Shown piece after piece: positions 55,241 to 64,000 of a DNA stretch of 64,000 nucleotides. Source of the stretch: Nemophila menziesii (lineage: Eukaryota > Streptophyta > Magnoliopsida > Boraginales > Hydrophyllaceae); NCBI GenBank assembly GCA_029959085.1, contig JARWIR010000001.1, forward strand, positions 19,397,730 to 19,461,729, given 5' to 3'. The first letter of the stretch is position 1; each line of letters begins with the position of its first letter. Both the position numbers and the translations under genes were made by a program. The notes beneath the pieces are model-generated. The model was not told the DNA's origin. It searched no databases and saw nothing but the letters and a program-made list of their open reading frames with translations.

Positions 55241-55323
55241 GTGTGGAATAACCTAACATACAAAGAGATCCCATTTTCCCTTGTAGATAGAAAGTATCGA
55301 GTACTTCAAAGATGCACTATACA

Positions 55324-56811
55324 TGGTGTTGCCTAAGGTGTGATAAAATAATGTATAAAATAAGTGAAAATAAACACCCTAGACTGAGCACGGTTCTACA
55401 AGTATACAGATCGTATGCAAGTTTTAATGAATAAATAGAATTCGTTCCTCAGGGACTACGAAGGGTAAGAAGAACTTATGCAGATATTCAAGTGCAAATA
55501 TGAGAGTTAGAACAGATAATACGCAAGTAGAAAGAAGAGATAGATAGCTATTTATTTGGTTTTTAAATAAGAAAACTAAACTAATAAACTAAAGACAGAA
55601 AATTAAATAGAAGAAAAGAAGATAGTATGAAAGTTTAGCTTGAGTAATTAGCAAGTAATTCCCACTAGTTTTGCCGTTCTAAACATGTAAGGTATGAATC
55701 ATGTAGTACTTCAATAGTTTGGTTTCAATTGCGCTAGGTGGTTTCAAATAAGGTTTACCTGTGTCAATAAGAACCTAAGTAAACTGTTTCTGCAATTGAT
55801 TAAATAGCAATACACTAAACCATTGACTATCTAGTTAGGCTGGGTTGTCAGATCAAACCTTATTCTAGAAGTTATGTGCTAATTCTATAGTCAAATATAC
55901 CGGTTATCTAACTACTATGATGGTAATCCTATATGTTTGCAACCATAAAGAACACATAATATAAATCCAACACATAAATAAAGAAATCAAAACATAAATT
56001 CAATCAAATTAGATAGATGTCAACTAAAACTAGGTTTCATACATATATGCTAAAACTCAAGCTAAATAGAATTTAGTTCATACTAAGAAGAGAAAAGAAA
56101 AGAATTACAGAATTAAAGGTTGAAGGAGACATAATTGATGCACAACTCCTTCTAGACTTCTCTTCTTATTTTGTAGCTTCTTCCTGACCTTAAGGTTTGG
56201 TCAAGGATGATTTTCTAATGTTAAGAGGCTGTATTTATAGTGTATAGGTTGACCTAATTCGTTTTCTTGAAGGAGAAGGTAATATTGGACTCCTAGCCCA
56301 ACTCAAATTCGTAGCCCAAAAACATGCAATCAGCCCTGTTTTTGTTTTGGTCCTAACAGCTTCAATACTCATCTGATTGACGCGTGTGAGTAGTCGAAAT
56401 TCATCGTCTCGAAAAGATCTTCAACTTTGCTCTTGACCGTTTCTCCAGATTCCACACCGATTTTGAGATATAAGCTGATTTGTTGTCGTAGGTGCCGAAA
56501 TTCAAATTTAAGGCAACTTTTCCTTTTCCATATTTTTAGCTTTTACTTCCTTATCCTCAATTTCCATGTTTATCTCTTTTCCTTTAGCTCTTAGTCTTTG
56601 ACTTGGACTCTAATTAATTACCATAAATCTGTAAAGATTCACACTAAATAAATAATTAAACCCAATATGCTCTATAAATAATAAATAATCAATTCAAGAC
56701 CCAAAATAGAAAAGTGTACTAAATCATGTGAAAATCGACCTATAAACTAATAAATACAACTAAAATGATGTCTCTGAGATATAGTAAATCATCACAAATG
56801 AGGAGACATCA
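55324..56811 (-). repeat. solo LTR, family A (copy 2)
   Basis: 1488 bp in reverse orientation relative to 3443-4993, with the same TGATGTCTCC start and ACACCA end. The flanks ataca (55319-55323) and atacc (56812-56816) are a 4/5 match, consistent with an aged 5-bp target duplication. No internal element sequence adjoins it in the right orientation. Confidence 0.7.
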
Positions 56812-57044
56812 ATACCATAGGTAAAAGTTGATATGTCATAATATGTCATTTTTATCAATTAATTATGATACATAAGATTTATTTAACATCATATTTGGTG
56901 ATGTTATAAGATTTATAAGTACTTGACAATTTCCACCTCTTTAGGAGAAACGAGTTTAAAAAAAGATAATATAGCCAAAAGGCGATTTTGGAAATATAAG
57001 TCTTACGCAAAGGCTCCAACTCATGGTGGCTATCGGTCCTTAGT

Positions 57045-59481
57045 GGACATGGGACTTACCGGTCCGGTCCGGCTTACCGGTTCCACCCTTACCGGACCGG
57101 TTTGGTACGGTTCTCGAGTATGAAATGGAAGGAAACAAACCTGTAATGGGAACCGGTTCCGGTTCGGTTCTTACCGGTTCCAACAGGTTTTCCTTTTTTT
57201 TTTTGGGTTGGTTTTAATTAGAAGTAAAATAGTGTTTATTTAAAAAAAAAAATAGAATTATGAAGTAATTTAAATGCAACTTTGCAACTTAGTTTAATTT
57301 GGTTTGGTTGAATTCTTAACTCGAGTATATTTTGCTTAGCTTGAGTTTATTTTATTTTGAAAATTGTAAGTTGATTTCCTTGTAATTTAATTATGTTTGA
57401 TTGCCTAGTTAACTAATAGATGATTACCTAGTAAACTAATAGTCGAGAACCTATTAAACTAATAGACGATAACCTAGTAATCTAATAGAGGATAACCTAG
57501 TAACCTAATTAAGTTTGCGAACATACAAATAAACCAAACCATGATAGTAAAATACAAAAATAAAAAACTTAAAAAATATTTTTTTTGTATTACAAATCAT
57601 TAAAATGAATTAAAATGCCTCGAAATAAAAAACACTTGTAATAAATAAAGTTATACGTGTTTTGGAGTGTCTTGAAACCCTTTGTATTATACTTTGTAGT
57701 AGTTATTCGTCATTGTAATCCAATAAGTTGTCATTCTTTAAATTATCACAACGACAATAGAGTTATTGAATTCATAATAACACAATTCACTTTTACTTTT
57801 CAGAGTAACACAAATCACTTTTAGTTTTCAGAAAATGTACAAAAAAACCTTAATAATTTAACAAATCGGAAACTTAGCCCCAAATTATTTGTCTAGAAAA
57901 TTATAGTGTATTTCCTTGACAATTAAATGAAACTTTGCAAAAATAAACCCTATACAATTTAAAATATTTATGCAGTGTATTCATAAAACCGCCCAAAGGA
58001 CAATTTGGACCACAAAAACATCTCTAATTAGTATAAGGACCCTTTCATAAATTTTCAGAAATATATTCATCATTTCAAACACTAAAAGAAGAAGTTTTAA
58101 ACGAATTTGGGTCCAATTGAACAATTTTAAAAAACTTTAGGGCAAAATCATAAATATAGTTATCTTCTAAAAAATCATCATTTTTGTATTACATATATGG
58201 GTTGATTTGCATTTTCCAAAACCACATCAAATTCGCAAGTTTTTCCCACACAACATTCTCAAATTAGGGACTTCCAGATTAATTTATACTAATTCAACCA
58301 ATTTCATTTTTGCTTGTTCAAAACCTCACGCAAAGTAATATAACAGTCCATATTATGTTCGAATTTTCAACCCATTTATTGAATGATTTAAAAAACCTCA
58401 TAATTGCGCATAACAGGGGGACTTTCCTCCATAATATTAGAAATCACCCCTATTTTTTAAGCAAATTTTACCAAAAACACAAGAACATTTGTTGTTTCAA
58501 CCAAAATCTCACAGTTCCAAAACCTTTGCTATCAACCACAATGAACTAATAGTTACAAAACAACATAATAATCCATTAATTGAAACAAAATTAACCAAAT
58601 TATGGATTTTCCATTAGAATTTTGAAATACCAGTGAATAAAAGTATCATTTTCGAATACAAAATGTACTCTTTTTAAGCAAATTTAACCAATTAAGACAC
58701 TAGGTGATCAATTTCTCGTCTAAGAAGCAATTTTATAGCTATTTCCCTCAAAATATTGTCCTTTTGGAATCACAGAAAGATTTTATGCATAATATCCTCA
58801 ATTTCGAATTTTAGTTTGCAAATCAATTTCTAACTTAACAATTTCAAAATTAACATAAACACATTCAGATTTCATAACAATTTCACTCCACATATTCTCA
58901 CTATCCAATATCAATAACTAATTTTGCATAACATCATGGACTAAAACCATAAAATTAACATAAACCAGAGAGTATAGAGAACAATACCCATAACCGCATC
59001 ACCGATCTTCAACCCAAATGCATAAAATCATCCACTGAATACATTAATTCACCCATGCACAAGAATACATGATAATTAAATATCAGAAATTAATCCTATG
59101 GCTATTTAATAGACAAGAGTTGAGCCAATGGATATTACCGTTTCAGATAAACTGATGAAGATCAAGAAATCCAAACCGAAAAACCACCATAGTTGATAAT
59201 CATATACTTACCAATAGATTATAGAATTAGAACCGAAAACCCACCATACTATACTATAAATTTTATACTCAGCTATTGGATTAGGTCGAGGATAAGAGAG
59301 TAATCCAAAGATGAGAGTAATTGTTTTGCAGAGAGTCAGGAAGAAAGTAAAGAGAATTCGGTGGGGTGGGTAAGTGAATTTAAAAGAGTAGGTAATAAAG
59401 TAAACCGTAATTGTTTCGCAAAGTGTGCAGGTTAAAAAAAAATTAAAATCCTTACCGGTCCGGTTCGTTTCGGACCGGTTC
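57045..59481. mobile_element. putative non-autonomous DNA element with ACCGGT-rich ends
   Basis: Both ends carry dense accggttcggt-type words: five ACCGG sites at 57050-57181 and two at 59455-59480 (ccttaccggtccggttcg). About 2.2 kb of A+T-rich non-coding DNA lies between them. Such CCGGTT-rich subterminal repeats occur in plant hAT-like elements, but I could not define exact termini or a target duplication. No gene was seen in the interior. Confidence 0.35.
57402..57511. repeat. 23-bp minisatellite, about five units
   Basis: Units of the form t(a)acctagtaaactaatagtcga follow one another with 2-5 mismatches each. All keep a cctaNtaa(c/t)ctaat core. Confidence 0.85.
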
Positions 59482-59603
59482 AAAGTATAATTTTTTTTTA
59501 TTTTAAAACCAAACCTATAAGGAACAAATTGGTTCAGAGCGGTCCAAAATTATTGTAAAGGGCCGTTATTCCATTTATTAACTCAAAACTAATCTCGCTA
59601 ATT

Positions 59604-59655
59604 TGGGCTAACGTCCTTTTTCTTTGTCAAAGGCTAACGTCCACAACCCGGCCCA
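59604..59655 (+). promoter_or_regulatory. site II-like motifs upstream of cytochrome c1
   Basis: TGGGCT (59604-59609) and GGCCCA (59650-59655) lie just upstream of the inferred leader exon. Nuclear genes for respiratory-chain subunits in plants often use this motif; the role here is inferred. Confidence 0.4.
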
Positions 59656-59825
59656 TTATCATGTGAAAAATCAGCTGCTAAAGAATGATTGTACACACCC
59701 GCTTCGTGGAAAACACACACCTTCCAACTATCATCTGCTAAGTCTTCATCACTCGTCATCGGATCTCCCGGAGCTCCGTCACATTCCTTCCCCTCCGCCT
59801 ATCAAACTCTCTCCTTCCGTCGCCG

Positions 59826-60502
59826 GTAAATTTTTCTCTCACATCGCTCGGCTGTAAGCTATCACGATCTACCATGCTTGCGTTAATCTAGGGCTAGAAA
59901 TACATATACATCTATGCAAATATAATATCTATCTATACTTTTTGTATTTTAATCTTCATTTAGATTTAAAGAGAAGAAATGAATAATCAGATTTGTACAT
60001 TTAACATCATATTTTATGGCTGAATATCTGAAAATGTTGTATCAATTTTCGATTCATGATTTCTTAATTGAATTGAATGTGAATGCTGTAAAATGGAGGA
60101 TGTTGATTTGCCCTTCTTAATAGTTAAATGTAGGATTAGTTATATAGATGTTCGTTACGATGATAACTGTTGTAAAATTTATTTCCATGAGGTTATTCTG
60201 GTCCAATTGGTGGTTTAATCAGCCAAAAGGTTAGGGGATGCAAAAACTAACCATACTTGTTTTGAATTTTTCATTTTCTTTTGTCATTAGATATATTGAC
60301 TATTTAGTTACGGTATGGAAGTTATCATATCATTGGATGTTTGCGTTTAAATAATGAGTAGTTTTGTGAAGGAAAAATTCATTTACAGTTTCAAATAATG
60401 TAGAAAAGATGGAAGTTTTGTCATGTATACAAATTTAGGAGGTTTTTTGCTACCTGATTGTTTGCTACTTTATAAAGATTGATATTGTTTACTTTTTCAT
60501 AG
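59826..60502 (+). other. 5' UTR (leader) intron of cytochrome c1
   Basis: A CT-rich leader ends cgccg|gtaaat at 59825/59826, and an acceptor tttttcatag ends at 60502 (an alternative aacag ends at 60512), shortly before the start codon. There is no upstream ATG-initiated frame that could join to the coding exons. The exact acceptor needs transcript data. Confidence 0.55.
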
Positions 60503-60527
60503 GTACTAACAGGCTACTGAACAAAAA

Positions 60528-62149
60528 ATGTTTGGAGGTCGAGCAATTCAGTCCTTATTGAGGGGTAGACATCAAACACAAACTCATGTAAGGATTTTAT
60601 CTTAATTTTCCTCTTTTTCCATCTGAATTTTGTATTTTAACTGTTAGTTATGTTGTTGGGTCTTAATGAGCACAAAATGAACATTGTTTATTTGCTATAT
60701 CAAAGTGTACGACCATGCAAATAATGAAATAGCAAGAAAACATTGCCTACTTTTATCATTTGATCATGTAATAATGGTCGAGCATAATCTCAAGAAAAAA
60801 ACGCTGGATAAAATCACGCTTTTATGGGTTGACTATAGTATCTGTTTCATTTTGTGTCATACTTACTTTCATTATTTTACAGGCCTCTCCAGTTCTATCA
60901 TCTCTAATTTCGAAGAAAGATCAAGAATCAACTAGCATGAAGTCATTGAGGGCTTTAGCACTACTTGGAGCAGGTGTATCTGGCTTATTGAGTTTTGCCA
61001 CTATTGCATCTGCTGATGAGGCTGAACATGGTTTGGAGGCTCCTGATTACCCATGGCCCCACAGTGGCATTCTCAGTTCATATGACCATTCTTCGTGAGT
61101 TTTCAACCCATGCTACAAATATCATTTGACTAATCTGTCTTATCATTCATTGCTTTTTTTCTTCAGAATTCGACGTGGACACCAAGTTTATCAACAAGTG
61201 TGTGCATCATGCCATTCCATGTCCCTAATCTCATACCGTGACTTAGTTGGTGTGGCTTACACAGAGGAGGAAACTAAAGCTATGGCTGCTGAAATTGAAG
61301 TAACCGATGGACCTAACGATGAGGGAGAGATGTTTTCTCGTCCTGGAAAATTGAGTGATCGTTTTCCTCAACCATATTCAAATGAACAAGCTGCTAGATT
61401 TGCTAACGGAGGAGCTTATCCTCCAGATTTGAGTCTTATCACCAAGGTACAATCCTGACTTCTTATTTTATTTTATCTTGATATGTTAATAATATGTTTT
61501 GTTATACCTGTTTCCATCTTAGGCTCGTCACAATGGTCAAAACTATGTGTTTGCTCTTCTCACTGGGTACCGTGATCCACCAGCTGGTGTCTCAGTAAGT
61601 GCTGCTTTTTATTTACTTTTTCTAGTAATTTTTAATTATGTAACTGCATAGAATCTAATGACATGATGTTAATATGGGGAATGTAGATTAGGGAAGGATT
61701 GCACTACAATCCTTATTTCCCAGGGGGAGCAATTGCTATGCCTAAAATGCTCAATGACGGTGCTGTTGAATATGAGGATGGTACCCCAGCAACTGAAGCT
61801 CAGGTATAGTATCTGAGAGCTGAGCTTAATTATAGGAGATTTGTATTTGCATCTAATCGTTCTTCTCTTGATTTTATTAGATGGGTAAAGATATTGTATC
61901 CTTTTTAACCTGGGCTGCTGAGCCAGAGATGGAAGAAAGAAAACTCGTAAGTTTGTATTATAATAAGTCTCTAAAGTAAATGATTGTTTAAGTTATTGAC
62001 TAACTGATTGTGAAAACTCTCATGGATTGCAGATGGGATTTAAGTGGATCTTTGTGTTGTCATTAGCACTGCTTCAAGCTGCTTATTACAGGCGTTTGAG
62101 GTGGTCGGTTCTCAAGTCGCGCAAGTTGGTGCTTGATGTCGTCAACTAG
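60528..62149 (+). CDS. CYC1: cytochrome c1, mitochondrial (complex III)
   Basis: The c-type haem subunit of ubiquinol-cytochrome c reductase, which passes electrons from the Rieske protein to cytochrome c on the intermembrane side of the inner mitochondrial membrane. Seven exons join in frame: 60528-60587, 60883-61094, 61167-61446, 61523-61594, 61687-61803, 61881-61946 and 62033-62149, giving 307 residues. The N-terminus is a basic presequence ([15 protein letters not shown]) followed by a hydrophobic sorting segment before SADEAEHGL, the usual two-step import signal. Haem is attached at CASCH (C103, C106, H107), with the axial Met in AIAMPKML (M226). A single C-terminal membrane anchor lies at about residues 274-288. 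All key residues are present. Confidence 0.96.
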
Positions 62150-63147
62150 AATCACTATTGTCTATTTGATTTGGCAAATAATTGTCTTTTTGATTATTTA
62201 TTATTATTATCTGGTTTTTGTTAAACAAGGTTAACCTTATTGTTAATGGTTACGTGAGGTAGCAGGATTAATCCCTCCCTTCCTTTCCCCTTTCATATAA
62301 CTTTGAAAGAGAATAAGATACTTGTATAAGAAGAATTAAAGAAGAAAGAGTATTTTTTGACTGCTTTTTGCATTTTCTTAGTCTAAACTTTTCAATTCTT
62401 CATATTCATCCTTATCTATTGTCGAATGTCATTTGATTCATTACTACCACATTTCACGTATAAAAGGTCAAAGAGATATAGATGTATCTACTGTCCAAAA
62501 AAAAGAATAGATGCTGACTCATTTTCTAGAGATGCTTTTGAATACAGGTGAAAGCACAAGTGGTTTCTTAAGATCAATCTAAACTGCTGGTCTTGCAAAC
62601 GTACCCTACACTAGCGAATACGTTAAAGGATCTATATTTGAACACAAAATAAGTTGGACCTATACCGACATTTTTCTCATCTTAATTCTGTCTCTCTTTC
62701 ATACTCAACTTCCAATCAAAATATAATATGTCGGACGGTATATATCATTACTCTTACGGATGCCGTTAATAATTCCACAGTTCTATTTATAATGAGGAGC
62801 CACGAGGTGATGGATGCCAATCGAGGCATAAAATGTGGGTCCCATTCTCTTATGATTAAAAGTGACGGTCTAAGGATTCTCAATTACCACATATTTGTAA
62901 TCTTTCCGGTGTACAAATCTTAAGTACCCAAATCTCACATTTGCTAATTTTTCCAATTTGAACATACTCAAAATTCACTAAAAAGTAATAAGTAATCTCA
63001 ATTCATAAAACAATGTCAAGAAAATCCCATAACTATTTAGTACTAAAACACCAGAAGGTTGTAAATAGTTAGAAATCATCTAAGTAGACAAAGACAAAGA
63101 AATATGTGTGTTACATTAAATAGATTCAAGATAGAATTTGTATATAA
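62150..63147. other. intergenic between cytochrome c1 and thymidylate kinase
   Basis: Contains both 3' flanks. A MITE end (ggtatatatcattactc) lies at about 62735-62753 and is related to those at 5231 and 15826; its partner end was not identified. No gene was recognised. Confidence 0.45.
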
Positions 63148-63788
63148 TTAAGATGACCAAAGCTGTGAGAGAGGCTTCCCTTTGCTGCATGTAACCATAC
63201 TATCCAATACCATCTTTCTCAGCTCCATCTCCACATCTTCAACAGAAAAGGTGGCATCTACTATCTACAATCAAGTAAAAACAAGGATTCGTTGCATTAT
63301 AGCGCTACAAAGTAGGATTAATTGCAATAACACCCCCAAATTATATCTAAAAGGTTACATTTTTTATCCCTAACTACCAGGGACACCCCTCCTACTACTA
63401 TGACAAATTCCGTTGAGAGTTAACAAAGAGTGTTGCACACGATGGCAATGCGACTAATATAACATATTTCAATTTTTTTAAATCTCTTATACACTTAAAT
63501 TGACCTATTTATCGCTCATTTGCAATTAAAAAAAAAAATTACAAATGGAGATTGAGCATGGTCAACATAGGAGGGATGTAAAAGTTAAAATTATCCAGGA
63601 ATAAAATTAAGTATTTGCAATAACCCCTAAAAAGTAAGTACTGGTTTATGATGAATATAGAGAAATATCACACATAATTGTACCTTCCATGACTTATTAC
63701 GAAGAGTCTGATATGATTCAGCCACTCTTTTCTGAAATTCAAGCTGTTCATATCTTTCACCCCCATAACCTCCTCTTTCAGCAGCTTT
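63148..63788 (-). CDS. thymidylate kinase (dTMP kinase), 3' end only
   Basis: dTMP kinase phosphorylates dTMP to dTDP for DNA synthesis. Two 3'-terminal exons are visible, 63684-63788 and 63148-63264, joined in frame by a GT-AG intron. They encode 73 residues: AAERGGYGGERYEQLEFQ, then SYQTLRNKSWK, then IVDATFSVEDVEMEL and ending SKGKPLSQLWSS. The ERYE.LEFQ block and the VDA...S.EDVE strand-helix are characteristic of the C-terminal third of eukaryotic dTMP kinase. The P-loop and catalytic parts lie beyond the right edge of the window; 63789-64000 is intron. Identification is by family recognition from memory. Confidence 0.82.
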
Positions 63789-64000
63789 CTGTTAATTTCA
63801 ACCCACTTTTAATTAATGTACACGAAAATCGAACTTTATTTAATGTCAATTAAGTACATAACTTTGACAAATCTACATAATTTTCATATGATGGTACAAA
63901 ACTACAAAAACTCATAACATTCTCATTCATGACATAATCCACGTGTCTTTCTCAACGTACGGAGAACTATAAGGTGTATAAAGGGTGTATATGCAAAAGA

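Noticed and set aside
1..64000. tRNA, rRNA and snoRNA genes
   Set aside because: I looked for A/B-box-like pairs and conserved rRNA words and saw none that could be supported; a covariance-model search would be decisive.

Overview
The window is nuclear DNA of a flowering plant, most likely a dicot. It is A+T-rich, its genes have many short GT-AG introns, and it is packed with plant-type LTR retrotransposons, hAT elements and MITEs. I cannot name the species. Six cellular genes can be assembled exon by exon. They are a mitochondrial-type ribosomal protein L13 (+, 6914-8916), a phosducin-like protein of the PDCL2/PDCL3 class (-, 20280-22762), COP9 signalosome subunit 3 (CSN3, +, 36668-40041), the endocytic adaptor TPLATE (-, 40988-47397), cytochrome c1 (+, 60528-62149) and the 3' end of a thymidylate kinase that runs off the right edge (-, from 63148). 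A seventh, broken gene encodes an RCD1/SRO-type RST domain; its exon is split by a Copia element at 9830-14751.

Layout. 1-6.8 kb holds transposon debris, a 116-bp degenerate copy of TPLATE exon 3, a 1.55-kb solo LTR with intact target duplication, a MITE and two related GC-rich repeat segments. 6.8-15.2 kb holds the L13 gene, a dispersed repeat and the split RST gene. 15.2-20 kb has no recognisable gene and ends in the second copy of the dispersed repeat. 20-23 kb holds the phosducin-like gene. 24-27 kb is a dead hAT transposase interrupted by a Stowaway-like MITE. 27.3-34.9 kb is a young Sirevirus-type Copia element with 0.4% LTR divergence, uninterrupted gag and pol frames, and two in-frame stops between them. 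35.8-36.3 kb is a small hAT element inside a tandem duplication. 36.7-47.4 kb is the convergent CSN3/TPLATE pair, whose introns are loaded with small repeats. 47.8-59.5 kb is mostly dead retroelements (LINE RNase H, Ty3/gypsy pol, solo LTRs) with MITEs nested in them. 59.6-64 kb holds cytochrome c1 and the thymidylate kinase.

The cellular genes do not form a pathway. They are housekeeping functions: mitochondrial translation and respiration, protein folding, the COP9 signalosome, endocytosis and dTTP synthesis. Their order interleaves gene neighbours that, from memory, lie on two Arabidopsis chromosomes (TPLATE next to L13; the phosducin-like gene next to CSN3). Several carry TGGGCY (site II) motifs upstream. 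I saw no rRNA, tRNA, CRISPR or prokaryotic feature. Nothing here clearly amounts to a new biological system; the most unusual items are listed as findings.
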